Assembly (NCBI RefSeq): GCF_000619885.1
Contig: NZ_KK211041.1
Location: 79,001 to 143,000, forward strand
DNA from: Balneatrix alpica DSM 16621
Lineage (GTDB): Bacteria > Pseudomonadota > Gammaproteobacteria > Pseudomonadales > Balneatricaceae
Reading direction: 5' to 3'
Length of the DNA: 64,000 nucleotides
The notes beneath the pieces were generated by a model. The model did not search any database and was not told the DNA's origin. It saw nothing but the letters and a program-made list of their open reading frames with translations. Made by a program: the position numbers and the translations under genes. Below, in pieces: positions 1-9,471 of the stretch (positions are counted from its first letter, which is position 1; every line of letters starts with the position of its first letter).

Positions 1-932
1 TGTTCTTGCAGGCGTTGCAATAGCAGGGCCACGGCGGTCTGGCCCAGGCGTTCGGTATCCTGATGGATAGTGGTAAGGCTGGGGCTCAGGTAGCGGGCAA
101 AGGGAATGTCATCGTAGCCGACGATAGACAGCTCTTGCGGCAGACGCAGGCCGGCTTCCTGGGCGGCGCTCAGTGCCCCCATCGCCATCATATCGTTGCC
201 GATACATAAACCTGTGGGGCGCTCCGTCAGCTGCAGTAACTGCTGCATGGCCTGGTAACCACTGGCGCAGTCAAACTCGCCACTGAGTACCCATTCCGGC
301 CGAATCGGCAGTTGATACTCCGCCATCGCCTGTTGAAAACCCTGCCAGCGCTCCCGTGCCGGTTGTTTGTCCTGGGGGCCGATAAAGCAGCCGAGGTGGC
401 GATGACCCAGCTCCAATAAATGCTTGGCGGCCAGATAGCCACCGAGCAGGGAGTTATCCTGAATCCGATCCAGCTGGGGGTGCAGTGGGCCCCAGTCCAT
501 CACCACGGTGGGCACCGGCAGGTTGCCGCCAAAGTCAGCAAATACCTGCTGCTGGGCTTCGGTACACATCAGCAGCAGGCCATCGACCCGCCGTTGCAGC
601 AGCAGTTGCAGGTGATTGTGCAGGCGCTGCGGGTCTCCCTCGGTATTGCACAGAATCAGGTGATAGCCCTGCTGAAAGCAGGTGTGTTCCACCGCCCGCA
701 CCAGTTCGGAAAAGAAGGGGTTGCTGCTCACCGTCACCAGCATGCCGAAGGTGCGGGTGGTATTCACCTTGAGGCTGCGGGCCACCGCGCTGGGGGCATA
801 GTTGAGCTGCTTGACCGCTTGCTGTACCCGTTGCTGAATCTCGTCACTGACATAGCGGGTCTGGTTCAGCACATGGGAGACGGTGGAGGTGGATACACCC
901 GCCACCCGCGCCACATCTTTAATGGTGGCCAT
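1..932 (-). CDS. rbsR: LacI-family ribose operon repressor, 3' end beyond window
   Basis: This gene encodes a LacI/GalR-family repressor, most likely RbsR. The protein starts MATIKDVARVAGVSTSTVSH, a canonical LacI helix-turn-helix, followed by the hinge region (YAPSAVARSLK) and a periplasmic-binding-protein-like effector domain (TFGMLVTVSSNPFFSELVRA, then IGNDMMAMGALSAAQ). About 310 residues are visible. The family is usually 330-340 long, so roughly 20-30 C-terminal residues are cut off by the window edge. It is the last gene of the rbsDACBKR order, directly downstream of rbsK, as in E. coli. By family knowledge it binds ribose and releases the operator upstream of rbsD. Ribose specificity is inferred from position. 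Confidence 0.9.
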   Translation of the reverse strand, partial: MATIKDVARVAGVSTSTVSHVLNQTRYVSDEIQQRVQQAVKQLNYAPSAVARSLKVNTTRTFGMLVTVSSNPFFSELVRAVEHTCFQQGYHLILCNTEGDPQRLHNHLQLLLQRRVDGLLLMCTEAQQQVFADFGGNLPVPTVVMDWGPLHPQLDRIQDNSLLGGYLAAKHLLELGHRHLGCFIGPQDKQPARERWQGFQQAMAEYQLPIRPEWVLSGEFDCASGYQAMQQLLQLTERPTGLCIGNDMMAMGALSAAQEAGLRLPQELSIVGYDDIPFARYLSPSLTTIHQDTERLGQTAVALLLQRLQE

Positions 933-1008
933 CAGTGACTCCGTTACAGCAAGAGGGGGCAGACACAGGGCTTCTCCTTTTCACCAATGGAATATTCAGC
1001 GGCAAGAT

Positions 1009-1959
1009 TTACCACCAAGCATGGGCCTGGGCCTGTCTTTCTACTTCAGCGCGGCGCGGAATGGAAGTCTGGGCACCGGCGCGGGTGACACTGATAGCCG
1101 CCGCAGCCTGGGCCAGGGGCAGGGCCTCGGGCAGGCTGTTGCCCTCCACCAGGGCGATGGCCAGGGCACCATTAAAGGTGTCGCCAGCGGCTGTGGTGTC
1201 CAGTGGCTCCACCACAAAGGCAGGGTAATGCTGGCCCTGGCTGGTGTCCCGGGAGCTGGCATAGAGACCCTGACTGCCGAGGGTAATGATCACCTGCTCC
1301 ACCCCGGCCTGATGCAGGTGGGCCGCGGCTTCGGCGGCGCTGGCAGCATCCGTGACCGCAATGCCGGTCAACTGGCTGGCCTCGTGTTGGTTAGGGGTGA
1401 GGATATCGACCAGTGCCAGCAGCGCTGGATCAAGTGCCCCTGCAGGCGCTGGGGCGGGGTTGAGCATCACCTTGCCGCCTGCGCTTTTGACTATGCGGGC
1501 CGCTTCAATCAGTGCCTCTATCGGGCTTTCCAACTGCATCAGCAGCAGCTGGCTGGCGAGCAGGCGAGCCTGCTGCTGGCGTACCCGCTCCGCAGTAAGG
1601 CTTTGGTTAGCACCGGGGTGCAGGGCAATACAGTTTTCCCCCTGCTGATTAACGTAAATGAGTGCCACGCCGGTGGCCTGGCTGACGCTGCTGATGCCAT
1701 CGGTGTTTAGGCCTTCAGCGCGAAAATAGTCGAGCAGCGCCTGGCCTGCCGCTTCCTGTCCCAGACAGGCGATAAAGTTGACGGGCAGTTGGCCCTGGCG
1801 CATGCGCACGGCGGCAATGGCCTGGTTGGCACCCTTACCACCCGGCACCTGCAGGTAGTCTTCACCGCTGAGGGTTTCCCCCGGCGCGGGGAAGCGCGGC
1901 AGGCGGATAACATGGTCCAGATTAATGCTGCCCAGTACGGTTAAGCAGGCATCGGTCAT
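1009..1959 (-). CDS. rbsK: Ribokinase
   Basis: Ribokinase of the PfkB carbohydrate kinase family (316 aa, normal length) phosphorylates D-ribose to ribose 5-phosphate in the cytoplasm. The N-terminal substrate segment (GSINLDHVIRLPRFPAPGET), the Gly-Gly motif (PGGKGANQAIAAVR) and the C-terminal PfkB signature with the catalytic Asp (DTTAAGDTFNGALA) are all present. It lies between rbsB and rbsR in the same direction, with short spacers consistent with one transcript. The start ATG follows an AAGGAAT stretch that can act as a ribosome binding site. Confidence 0.95.
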   Translation of the reverse strand: MTDACLTVLGSINLDHVIRLPRFPAPGETLSGEDYLQVPGGKGANQAIAAVRMRQGQLPVNFIACLGQEAAGQALLDYFRAEGLNTDGISSVSQATGVALIYVNQQGENCIALHPGANQSLTAERVRQQQARLLASQLLLMQLESPIEALIEAARIVKSAGGKVMLNPAPAPAGALDPALLALVDILTPNQHEASQLTGIAVTDAASAAEAAAHLHQAGVEQVIITLGSQGLYASSRDTSQGQHYPAFVVEPLDTTAAGDTFNGALAIALVEGNSLPEALPLAQAAAAISVTRAGAQTSIPRRAEVERQAQAHAWW

Positions 1960-2019
1960 GGTGATTCCTTAGATTGGCAAAAGTAAGCAGGGAGCGCCCG
2001 TCCCTGGGCGCGGTCAGGA

Positions 2020-2889
2020 TTACTCGCTGACCACCATCAGCTCAACCGGGATATAAGCCGCAACGCTCTCACCCTTGAGGACTTTGTCGGCGGTCTGCAC
2101 GCCAGTGGCGCCAATTTCAGCCGGCTTCTGGGCAATGGTGGCGGCCAGTTTGCCGCGCTTCACCGCCTGCACACCGTCATCGGTGCCGTCAAAGCCCACT
2201 ACCAGCGGCTGTTTGCCAGCGGCTTCCAAGGCGCGAATGGCACCCAGTGCCATCTCGTCGTTCTGGGCAAAGACCGCCTGCACATCGCTATGGGCGGTGA
2301 TCAGGTTTTCCATCACGTTGAGGCCTTTGCTGCGGTCAAAATCAGCAGGCTGGCTGGCCAGCACGCTAAAGCCATGGGCGCTGACTGCCTGGGCAAAACC
2401 TTCCCCACGGTCACGGGCGGCGGAGGTACCGGCGATGCCTTCGAGCTGAATCACCTTGGCATTGGCACCGAGTTTGTTGGCAATAAAGTCACCGGCCAGC
2501 TTGCCGCCGGCCACGTTGTCAGAGGCGATATGGCTCACCACTTCGCCACCGTTGGCACCCCGGTCGAGGGTCAAGACTGGAATCTTGGCCTTGTTAGCCA
2601 GTTGCACTGCATTGGCCACCGCATCGGAATCGGTGGGGTTGATCAGAATGGCGGACACTTTGCGGATGGTCAGGTCTTCGACGTTGGCCAGTTCTTTCCC
2701 CGGATCATTCTGGGAGTCGAGCACGATCAGTTCATGGCCAAGGGCCTTGGCGGCTTCATCGGCGCCTTCTTTCATGCTGACGAAGAAGGGGTTGTTGAGG
2801 GTCGAGACCACCAGGGCCAGGGTGTCGGCCTGGGCTTGGATGGCGGTTGCCAGTACGGTGGTCGTCAGCAGGGCAGTCAGCTTTTTCAT
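2020..2889 (-). CDS. rbsB: D-ribose periplasmic binding protein
   Basis: RbsB is the periplasmic receptor that hands ribose to the RbsAC transporter and, in many bacteria, to chemoreceptors. The 289-residue protein begins with a signal peptide ([21 protein letters not shown], cleavage likely after AQA). It then shows the type I binding-protein pattern [21 protein letters not shown], the sugar-binding stretch [20 protein letters not shown], and [16 protein letters not shown] near the C-terminal lobe. It sits 4 nt downstream of rbsC and precedes rbsK. Length and motifs closely match the family. Confidence 0.95.
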   Translation of the reverse strand: MKKLTALLTTTVLATAIQAQADTLALVVSTLNNPFFVSMKEGADEAAKALGHELIVLDSQNDPGKELANVEDLTIRKVSAILINPTDSDAVANAVQLANKAKIPVLTLDRGANGGEVVSHIASDNVAGGKLAGDFIANKLGANAKVIQLEGIAGTSAARDRGEGFAQAVSAHGFSVLASQPADFDRSKGLNVMENLITAHSDVQAVFAQNDEMALGAIRALEAAGKQPLVVGFDGTDDGVQAVKRGKLAATIAQKPAEIGATGVQTADKVLKGESVAAYIPVELMVVSE

Positions 2890-2893
2890 GGAT

Positions 2894-3859
2894 TTAACCT
2901 CTATTGTTGTTGTGTTGCTTATCCACCAGTACCGCCAGCAGGATGACTCCAGCCTTGGCGATCATCTGGAAATAAGATGAGACATCGAGCAAATTCAGGG
3001 CGTTATTGAGAAAACCGATAATCAGCGCGCCAATCAGGGTGCCGACAATGCGGCCTTTACCACCCGCCAGACTGGTGCCGCCAAGTACCACGGCGGCAAT
3101 GGCATCCAGTTCATAGCCCATCCCTGCGGTAGGCTGGGCGGAGGACAGGCGAGCGGTGACGATAATGCCAGCCAGGGCCGCGAGCATGCCGCACAGGGCA
3201 TAGACGGCAATCTTGATGCGATCGACCCGGATACCTGACAGGCGGGTAGCGGCCTCGTTGCCACCCAGGGCATAGACGTAACGGCCAAAGCGGGTGTGGT
3301 GCAGCACCAGCCAGCCCAGGGCAAAGACGGCAAACATCAGCCAGACGGGGACGGGGATACCCAACAGGTAACCATTACCGAGCCAGCTAAAGGCATCCCC
3401 GGCATCGGAAAAACCAATCGAAATCGGGCGGCCTTCGGTGTACACCAAAGTCAGGCCGCGCACCATGGTCATGCTCACCAGGGTGGCGATAAAGGCCTGC
3501 ACATGGCCCTTGGCGATAATGATGCCGCTGATCGCCCCCAGCGCCAGGCCGGCAGCCAGGGTCAGACAGAGGGTGACCAATAAGGGCAGTTCCAGGGCCA
3601 CCATGCTGGCGGCCAGGGCGCCGCAGAGGGCCAGAATGGAGCCGACGCTCAAGTCAATGCCGGCGGTAAGAATTACCAGGGTCATCCCCACCGCGATAAT
3701 GGCGTTGATGGAGGTCTGGCGCAGGATATTCATCAGGTTATCGACACTGAAAAAGTTCGGCGTCAGCGCCGATACCACCCCAATCAGCAACAGCAGGCAG
3801 AGCAGGGATTTTTGTTGCTGTAACCAGGACAGCATGGCAGTTCGTGACATATTCATCAT
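2894..3859 (-). CDS. rbsC: Ribose ABC transporter permease
   Basis: RbsC is the inner-membrane permease of the ribose ABC importer (321 aa). Hydrophobic segments run through the whole protein. The family signature [20 protein letters not shown] (about residues 55-75) and the C-terminal [20 protein letters not shown] loop that contacts the ATPase are present. Its start ATG overlaps the rbsA stop codon (ATGA), and a second in-frame ATG follows immediately. Either could be used, and the overlap implies translational coupling to rbsA. Confidence 0.94.
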   Translation of the reverse strand: MMNMSRTAMLSWLQQQKSLLCLLLLIGVVSALTPNFFSVDNLMNILRQTSINAIIAVGMTLVILTAGIDLSVGSILALCGALAASMVALELPLLVTLCLTLAAGLALGAISGIIIAKGHVQAFIATLVSMTMVRGLTLVYTEGRPISIGFSDAGDAFSWLGNGYLLGIPVPVWLMFAVFALGWLVLHHTRFGRYVYALGGNEAATRLSGIRVDRIKIAVYALCGMLAALAGIIVTARLSSAQPTAGMGYELDAIAAVVLGGTSLAGGKGRIVGTLIGALIIGFLNNALNLLDVSSYFQMIAKAGVILLAVLVDKQHNNNRG

Positions 3860-5355
3860 TTTGACTCACTGACAGCTTGGCCAACGGCGGCGGCCAACAG
3901 GTTTTCCTGGGTGGCTTCGGCGCGGCTGAATTGTCCGGCCAGACGCCCCTCATGCATCACCAGAATGCGGTCGCTCAGCCCTAGCACTTCGGGCATATCG
4001 GAGGACACCAACAAAATGGCCAGGCCCTGTTGCTTGAGCTGATTGATTAGCTGATAGATTTCTTTGCGGGCGCCGACATCGATGCCACGGGTCGGCTCAT
4101 CCAGAATCAGCACCCGGGGTTGGCAGAGCAGGGCTTTGGCAATCGCCACCTTTTGCTGGTTGCCACCGGACAGGTTGATAAGCGGTTGCTCCAGGCTGGG
4201 GGTTTTAATCCGCAGCTGTTGCACCAGTTCGCGGGCCTGTTGTTGTTCCTGGCGATGCTGGAGTAAACCTGAGACATGGCAGAAGCGCGGCAAGGCGCTG
4301 AGGCTGATGTTGTGCAATACCGATAAGCCCAGCACCAGACCTTCGCCCTTGCGATCCTCGCTGATGTAGACCACCCCGGCAGCCAGGGCCTCGGCGGGGC
4401 TACGCCACTGCACCGCTTGACCCAACAGGTGGATTTGGCCCTGACGCACCGGGCTGGCGGCATAGATCAGCTTCATTAACTCGGTGCGGCCGGCGCCAAT
4501 CAGACCGCTTAAGCCCACCACTTCACCGGCGTGCAGGCTCAGGCTGACCCCTTTGACGCCCTGGCCATGCAGGTTATCCAGCGTCAGTACCTGCTCCCCC
4601 AGGGTGGCGCTTTGATAGGGGTAGTAGTCATCCAGGGAGCGGCCCACCATGGCCTCAATCAGACTGTCCTCGCTCCACTCGGCGGTGGCCGCTTCACGGA
4701 TAAACTGGCCATCCCGCAGCACGCTGATGCGGTCACTTAGGGCAAAGACTTCCGGTAAGCGGTGGGAGATATAGACAATGCCACGCCCTTCGGCTTTGAG
4801 CTCATTGATCACCCGAAACAGTTGCGCGGCCTCGGTATCGGTGAGGGCATCGGTGGGTTCATCCATGATGATCACCCGTGACTCGAAGGCCAGGGCTTTG
4901 GCTATTTCCACCATTTGCTGGGCACCCAGGCTCAGGTCACCAAGGCGTTGGCGTGGGTCGAGGTTCAGCCCCAGACGTTGTAACAGCTCGGCGGCGTGCT
5001 GATACAGACGGCGCCAGTCGATACAGCCAAAGCGCTGGGGTTCGCGGCCCAGGAAGATGTTCTCGCCGATGCTGAGTTCGGCATGCAGGTTCAGCTCCTG
5101 GTGAATAATGCTGATGCCGGCCTGTTGCGAGTCACGCGGGCCTTGAAACCAGCGGGCCTGGCCCTGGTATTCGAGGCGGCCGCCATCGGCCTGGTAGATG
5201 CCGGTCAGGATCTTCATCAGGGTCGATTTACCGGCCCCGTTTTCCCCCATCAAAGCCATCACCTCACCGGGGTAGACCCTTAGCTCGGCCTGGCGCAGCG
5301 CCTGTACCCCGGCAAAGGCCTTATCAATGGCGCTGAGTTGCAGGAGCGGCTGCAT
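3856..5355 (-). CDS. rbsA: Ribose ABC transporter ATP-binding protein
   Basis: RbsA is the double-domain ATPase of the ribose importer (499 aa from the chosen start). The first domain has a clean Walker A (GENGAGKST), the signature [15 protein letters not shown] and Walker B ([12 protein letters not shown]). The second has the degenerate P-loop [10 protein letters not shown] typical of sugar ABC ATPases, then [16 protein letters not shown] and [16 protein letters not shown] start 20 codons upstream is possible, but it would lie inside rbsD. The ATG at 5355 overlaps the rbsD stop (TGATG) and begins [10 protein letters not shown], matching family N-termini. Confidence 0.95.
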   Translation of the reverse strand: MQPLLQLSAIDKAFAGVQALRQAELRVYPGEVMALMGENGAGKSTLMKILTGIYQADGGRLEYQGQARWFQGPRDSQQAGISIIHQELNLHAELSIGENIFLGREPQRFGCIDWRRLYQHAAELLQRLGLNLDPRQRLGDLSLGAQQMVEIAKALAFESRVIIMDEPTDALTDTEAAQLFRVINELKAEGRGIVYISHRLPEVFALSDRISVLRDGQFIREAATAEWSEDSLIEAMVGRSLDDYYPYQSATLGEQVLTLDNLHGQGVKGVSLSLHAGEVVGLSGLIGAGRTELMKLIYAASPVRQGQIHLLGQAVQWRSPAEALAAGVVYISEDRKGEGLVLGLSVLHNISLSALPRFCHVSGLLQHRQEQQQARELVQQLRIKTPSLEQPLINLSGGNQQKVAIAKALLCQPRVLILDEPTRGIDVGARKEIYQLINQLKQQGLAILLVSSDMPEVLGLSDRILVMHEGRLAGQFSRAEATQENLLAAAVGQAVSESK

Positions 5356-5768
5356 CAGGCCTGCTCCGCAAAGGCAACACCGGTGCACAGAATGATGTTG
5401 GCGTAGGGGGTGCACTCGCCGGTGCGTACTACTGCTTTGCTGTGCTGGCTACGCTGTTTGAACTCGGCGTGGCTAACAAAGTGCACAGGTAATTGCCGCT
5501 CGCTCAGTCGCAGCAGCAATTGCTGGTAGAAGGCGGGGCTGATCTGGCGAATCTCTTCGGCCAGGATCACGCTTTCAATCGCCACTTCACCCAGTACCAG
5601 GTCCAGCGTGGTCAGCAAATCCGGTACGCCACGACAGAGGGCTAAGTCCAGGCGCTGATGCTCATGGGCAATGGGTAAGCCGGCATCCGCCAGGGTGATT
5701 TCATCGGTATGCCCCAACCGACTTAATACCTGGGTCAGGGGGGCGTTAAGAAGTTTTGCTAGTCGCAT
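5355..5768 (-). CDS. rbsD: D-ribose pyranase
   Basis: RbsD interconverts beta-pyran and beta-furan forms of D-ribose so that the furanose is available to ribokinase. The 137-residue protein matches the family length. It carries the conserved N-terminal [18 protein letters not shown], which includes the catalytic His, and the C-terminal [20 protein letters not shown]. It is the first gene of the operon and is preceded by a LacI-type operator. The stop overlaps the rbsA start by one base. Confidence 0.95.
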   Translation of the reverse strand: MRLAKLLNAPLTQVLSRLGHTDEITLADAGLPIAHEHQRLDLALCRGVPDLLTTLDLVLGEVAIESVILAEEIRQISPAFYQQLLLRLSERQLPVHFVSHAEFKQRSQHSKAVVRTGECTPYANIILCTGVAFAEQA

Positions 5769-5832
5769 GCTGTTCCCTTAGGGGGCAGGACGGCCCTGCT
5801 TATCATTATTTTGCCCATTTATAGTGCAAGAA

Positions 5833-5852
5833 AAACGTTTGCGCAAACGTTT
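5833..5852. promoter_or_regulatory. LacI-family (RbsR-type) operator, tandem palindrome
   Basis: AAACGTTTGCGCAAACGTTT is a perfect 20-bp palindrome built from two AAACGTTT cores separated by GCGC. AAACGTTT is the core of RbsR/PurR-type operators. The site lies 64 nt upstream of the rbsD start, so repression of the rbs operon by the RbsR encoded at the far end is the likely role. Binding is inferred. Confidence 0.8.
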
Positions 5853-5956
5853 CGATGGTGTTTTAGCTGAACTTTAGTTGGCTTAAGCGTCTTGGCCGGA
5901 CAGGGGGTACACCCAGCCGCCAGGGTTGCCCCTGATGGGGTAGCTCGCCCCCACGC

Positions 5957-5970
5957 TTGATACATATCAA
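5957..5970 (+). promoter_or_regulatory. FNR/ANR box upstream of ubiU
   Basis: TTGATACATATCAA matches the FNR consensus TTGAT-N4-ATCAA in all ten fixed positions. Its centre is about 68.5 nt before the ubiU start codon. That leaves room for a class II promoter (box at -41.5) and a leader of about 27 nt. It faces ubiUV, the O2-independent ubiquinone genes, which are known FNR targets in E. coli. Confidence 0.85.
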
Positions 5971-6031
5971 AGGGGGAGGGGAAGGGAGCTGCTAGCGTGG
6001 CGGGGTTTCAACCCGTGGTAAGGAGCGGCTG

Positions 6032-7027
6032 ATGGAGCTGGTCTGTCCCGCAGGTAGCTTACCTGCGATGAAAAGCGCGGTGGATGAAGGGGCTGATGCG
6101 GTCTACTTCGGTTTTAAAGATGCCACCAATGCCCGCCATTTTGCTGGACTCAACTTTGATGAGCGCCGCGCCCGTGAAGGCATCGACTATGCCCACCGTA
6201 AAGGGACGCGGGTGTTTTGTGCCCTCAATACCTATCCTCAGCCCAGTGGCTGGCAGCAGTGGACGGCAGCGGCCGATCGCGCCGCCGACCTGGGGGTGGA
6301 TGCCTTGATCGCCGCCGACATGGGGGTACTAAGTTATGTGGCCAAACGCCACCCCAAGCTTAATCTGCACCTGTCCGTGCAGGGCTCAGCCACTAACCAG
6401 GCGGCGCTGAAGTTCTACCATGAGCACTTTGGTATCCGCCGGGCGGTGTTGCCACGGGTGCTGTCCTTGGCGCAGGTGGCCCAGCTGGCAGCGGCTAGCC
6501 CGGTGGAGCTGGAGGTATTTGCCTTTGGCAGTCTGTGCATTATGGCGGAGGGACGCTGTTATCTGTCCTCTTACCTGACCGATGAGTCCCCCAATACCTG
6601 TGGCGCCTGTTCGCCAGCCAAGGCGGTGCGTTGGCAGGAAACCCCGCAGGGGTTGGAGTCACGCCTTAATGGCGTGCTGATTGACCGCTATGGGCCAGGG
6701 GAAAAGGCCGGTTATCCCACTCTTTGTAAGGGGCGCTTCGAGGTTAATGGCAAGCGCTACCATGCCATCGAAGAGCCCACCAGTCTTAATACCCTGGATT
6801 TGATTCCGCAGTTGCAGGCGCTGGGCATCGCCGCAGTAAAAATCGAAGGGCGGCAACGCAGCCCGGCCTATGTGGCTCAGGTGGCGCGAGTTTGGCGTGC
6901 GGCGCTGGATCAGGCCGCGGCCAACCCCCAGGGTTTTCGCCCCCATAGCGAGTGGCAGCAAACCCTGGGTGAGCTGTCGGAAGGTTCGCAAACCACCCTG
7001 GGTGCGTACCACCGTTCCTGGCAATAG
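6032..7027 (+). CDS. ubiU: O2-independent ubiquinone hydroxylation protein UbiU (U32 family)
   Basis: UbiU (formerly YhbU) works with UbiV and UbiT to hydroxylate the ubiquinone ring without oxygen. It is a peptidase-U32-family protein that binds a [4Fe-4S] cluster. The 331 residues begin MELVCPAGSLPAMKSAVDEG. Cysteines fall at 169, 176, 193 and 232, which are the cluster-ligand positions reported for E. coli UbiU; a further Cys is at 190. ubiV follows after 9 nt, so the two form an operon. The FNR box at 5957 predicts anaerobic induction. Confidence 0.95.
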   Translation: MELVCPAGSLPAMKSAVDEGADAVYFGFKDATNARHFAGLNFDERRAREGIDYAHRKGTRVFCALNTYPQPSGWQQWTAAADRAADLGVDALIAADMGVLSYVAKRHPKLNLHLSVQGSATNQAALKFYHEHFGIRRAVLPRVLSLAQVAQLAAASPVELEVFAFGSLCIMAEGRCYLSSYLTDESPNTCGACSPAKAVRWQETPQGLESRLNGVLIDRYGPGEKAGYPTLCKGRFEVNGKRYHAIEEPTSLNTLDLIPQLQALGIAAVKIEGRQRSPAYVAQVARVWRAALDQAAANPQGFRPHSEWQQTLGELSEGSQTTLGAYHRSWQ

Positions 7028-7036
7028 GAGAAGGCG

Positions 7037-7939
7037 ATGCAAGGCACACACTTGGCCCTGGGGCCGATTCTGTTTTTTTGGACCCAGCAGGAAGTACGGG
7101 ATTTTTACCAACGCATGGCCAGCCAGCCCGTGGAGACGATCTACCTGGGGGAAACGGTATGCTCGAAACGGCGGGAAATGCGCCTGCCGGACTGGATTGA
7201 GGTGGGCCAACAGCTGGCCGAGCAGGGCAAGCGGGTGGTGCTCTCGACCCTGACCCTGCTGGAGGCGGAGTCCGAGTTGAAGATGCTCAAGCGTATCTGC
7301 GCCAATAGCGACTTTGTGGTGGAAGCCAATGATGTGGCGGCGATCCAGCTGCTGAGTGAACACAAGCTGCCCTTTGTGGTGGGGCCGGCGATTAACGTCT
7401 ACAACCTGGAAACCCTCAAGCTGTTAATGGCGCAGGGTATGCAGCGCTGGGTGATGCCGGTGGAGCTGGGCCGGGTTACCCTGCATGCGCTGTTGCGTCA
7501 GTTGCAGGAGGAGGGCTTGCGCCAGCAGTTGGAGGTCGAGGTATTTGCCTATGGCAAGCTGCCGTTGGCCTATTCCGCCCGCTGTTTTGCCGCCCGTCAT
7601 CTGGACTTGCCCAAGGATAATTGCCAGCTGTGCTGCTTGAACTATCCCGATGGACTGATGGTGCGCAGTCAGGAGGGCAAGGAGGTCTTTACCCTCAATG
7701 GCATCCAGACTCTGTCCGGTGATCTCTATAACCTGGTGGAGGAAGTGGCCGATTTGCAGCAGCTGGGGATTAATGCCCTGCGTCTGAGCCCGCAACTGGC
7801 GGGGATGGAGGCGGTCATCCAGCGCTTTGCCGCGGCACTGGAGGGGCAAAGCAGCCAACAGATACCCCTGTTGCAAGCCAGCTTCTGCAATGGTTATTGG
7901 TATGGCAAACCTGGCTTGGAGTGGGTGGATTCGGCCTGA
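7037..7939 (+). CDS. ubiV: O2-independent ubiquinone hydroxylation protein UbiV (U32 family)
   Basis: UbiV (formerly YhbV, 300 aa) is the partner of UbiU in anaerobic ubiquinone ring hydroxylation and also carries a [4Fe-4S] cluster. The likely ligands are C42 (GETVCSKR), C183 (SARCFAARH) and two of C196/C199/C200 (NCQLCCLN). This is the family pattern shifted by three residues from E. coli. A good ribosome binding site (AGGAGA) precedes the ATG, and translation is probably coupled to ubiU. A strong terminator follows at 7983. Confidence 0.94.
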   Translation: MQGTHLALGPILFFWTQQEVRDFYQRMASQPVETIYLGETVCSKRREMRLPDWIEVGQQLAEQGKRVVLSTLTLLEAESELKMLKRICANSDFVVEANDVAAIQLLSEHKLPFVVGPAINVYNLETLKLLMAQGMQRWVMPVELGRVTLHALLRQLQEEGLRQQLEVEVFAYGKLPLAYSARCFAARHLDLPKDNCQLCCLNYPDGLMVRSQEGKEVFTLNGIQTLSGDLYNLVEEVADLQQLGINALRLSPQLAGMEAVIQRFAAALEGQSSQQIPLLQASFCNGYWYGKPGLEWVDSA

Positions 7940-7982
7940 TGGGGTTGCCGTGATTTCACCGTACCGCAGGCGGGAGTAGACT

Positions 7983-8008
7983 AAAGGGGCTAAGCAAAAG
8001 CCCCTTTT
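7983..8008 (+). terminator. Rho-independent terminator after ubiUV
   Basis: A 9-bp perfect stem (AAAGGGGCT / AGCCCCTTT) with a 7-nt loop ends in a run of four T. It lies 44 nt past the ubiV stop and ends the anaerobic ubiquinone operon before the DUF1289 gene. Confidence 0.85.
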
Positions 8009-8030
8009 ATGTGTCGCTGCCGAGGTCGAA

Positions 8031-8240
8031 GTGTCAACTGCCCGTACCCTCTCCCCCTGTGTTCGTAACTGCTGTCTGGATGAGCAGGATATCTGCCTGG
8101 GCTGTGGTCGCAGCCTGGATGAAATTGTCCATTGGAGTCAGATGAGCGAGGAAGAGCACCGGGCAGTGCTGCAACGTTGCCAACAGCGTCAACGTGATCG
8201 GCGCCAGCGTTTTCCTGGCCTGCCGCCCCAGGCTGACTAA
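8031..8240 (+). CDS. DUF1289 small cysteine-rich protein
   Basis: This 69-residue protein has the DUF1289 pattern SPCVRNCCLDEQDICLGCGRSLDEI, with Cys pairs spaced as in this presumed metal- or Fe-S-binding family, followed by WSQMSEEEHRAVLQRC. Its molecular role is not established. The start is a GTG at 8031 just after a GAGGTCGAA stretch. No upstream in-frame ATG fits, because the terminator of ubiUV intervenes. It may be transcribed together with the following GFA gene. Confidence 0.75.
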   Translation: MSTARTLSPCVRNCCLDEQDICLGCGRSLDEIVHWSQMSEEEHRAVLQRCQQRQRDRRQRFPGLPPQAD

Positions 8241-8318
8241 CTGCCGCTAAAGGCCAATACGCTGTCTGTGCAGGCTTTGACTACACTCCTTAGGGTCAAT
8301 CAATCTGCAGGAGTAGTT

Positions 8319-8837
8319 ATGAGCACGGCAGAGATGAATGCTACGGGTTCTTCTTCCCTTTCCCCGCTTTTGGGTCGCTGTAGCTGTGGTGAAGTGCGCT
8401 ATCAGTTACTCGCCCATCCCTTAGTGGTACATGCCTGCCATTGCAGCTGGTGCCAGCGTGAAAGCGGCAGCGCCTTTGCGCTGAATGCGATGATCGAGAG
8501 TGATGAGGTCAAGCTGCTGGCGGGCAAGCCGGAGCTGCACACCCTGCCCAGTGCCTCGGGTAAGGGCCAACAGGTACTGCGTTGTCCAAGCTGTAAAGTG
8601 GTGTTGTGGAGCCACTATGGTGGCGCGGGTGTGCTGATCAGTTTCGTGCGGGTGGGCACCCTGGAGCAGCCCGAGCGGCTGCCACCGGATGTGCATATTT
8701 ATACCTCCACCAAGCTGCCCTGGCTGCCACTGCCGCAGGGTGTGCTAGCGATGGAGGAGTATTACCAGCGTTCCAAAATCTGGTCCGCGGCGAGCTTAGC
8801 GCGTTTCGAGCGGATTAAGGCACAACTGAAGGGCTGA
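8319..8837 (+). CDS. GFA-family (CENP-V/Gfa domain) protein
   Basis: This protein of the glutathione-dependent formaldehyde-activating (GFA) superfamily has 172 residues. The zinc ligands CSCGEVRY, CHCSWCQRESGSAF and CPSCKVVLWS are all present in order. Many members are not formaldehyde enzymes, so only a zinc-binding GFA fold is claimed. An upstream GTG at 8268 would add 17 residues. The ATG at 8319 is preferred because GGAG lies 8 nt before it and the added residues match nothing known. The 3' end overlaps the ubiT 3' end by 23 bp, tail to tail. Confidence 0.8.
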   Translation: MSTAEMNATGSSSLSPLLGRCSCGEVRYQLLAHPLVVHACHCSWCQRESGSAFALNAMIESDEVKLLAGKPELHTLPSASGKGQQVLRCPSCKVVLWSHYGGAGVLISFVRVGTLEQPERLPPDVHIYTSTKLPWLPLPQGVLAMEEYYQRSKIWSAASLARFERIKAQLKG

Positions 8838-9315
8838 GGCCCTCGCTATACAGGCGCTCACCCAGGGCTAACCCCTGCTGCACCGGCGCAGGCCAGGCGG
8901 GGGTGTCCAGGCTATCGAGCATATTTTTGACCGCCAGACCCAACTCGGTATCCCCTTCGATCACCAGCTTACGCTGGAAGAACAGGGTGTCCGGGTCTTC
9001 CTGACGGGTCACCATCTTAATAAAGGCCACTGGTGAGCCCTTGATCCAGGCATCCGCCTCTTCGCGCAGGCACAGGCAGAGCCTGCTGCCTTTGCTGCTA
9101 TTGACCAGGCTGAGCACCAGGCGCAGCTCTATTTCCTCAACGGCAATGCCCAGATAACGGCCCTGCATAAAGTCCAGGTCACCATATTCCAGTGCCTGCT
9201 GCAGGGTATGGCGCAGGGCTTTTTCAACGATTAAGCGTTTGCACGGGAAGGGGGTGAGGCGGTCGCCCTGGCGAATCAGGTTATTCAAACTGGAGCGGAA
9301 AAGGGCTTTGAACAT
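8815..9315 (-). CDS. ubiT: Ubiquinone accessory lipid carrier UbiT (SCP2 domain)
   Basis: UbiT (formerly YhbT) is an SCP2-fold protein that binds the lipid intermediates of anaerobic ubiquinone synthesis and is required together with UbiUV. The 166-residue protein has the diagnostic block QEDPDTLFFQRKLVIEGDTELGLAVKNMLDS (about residues 103-133) and LTPFPCKRLIVEKALRHTLQQALEYGDLDFMQGR near the start. It is divergent from nrdD, and both flank one FNR box (9372). That predicts anaerobic induction in step with ubiUV. Confidence 0.92.
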   Translation of the reverse strand: MFKALFRSSLNNLIRQGDRLTPFPCKRLIVEKALRHTLQQALEYGDLDFMQGRYLGIAVEEIELRLVLSLVNSSKGSRLCLCLREEADAWIKGSPVAFIKMVTRQEDPDTLFFQRKLVIEGDTELGLAVKNMLDSLDTPAWPAPVQQGLALGERLYSEGLSPSVVP

Positions 9316-9371
9316 GACGGGCTCCTTGGCTGCTGGAGGGTTAATGCTAGTGAGAGCAGAGGGCCGGCAAC

Positions 9372-9385
9372 TTGACCCAGATCAA
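9372..9385. promoter_or_regulatory. FNR/ANR box between ubiT and nrdD
   Basis: TTGACCCAGATCAA fits TTGAY-N4-ATCAA. The centre is 63.5 nt from the ubiT start, with a plausible -10 TAGCAT at 9349-9344 on the minus strand. It is 93.5 nt from the nrdD start. One site could activate both divergent genes. Confidence 0.75.
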
Positions 9386-9471
9386 GGCTGAGAGAGTAGG
9401 GGAGGGAATAGGCTTTGGCACAATATCTAGTTATTAATTTTTAAAAATTAACTATATGTAGTGAGGAAGCC

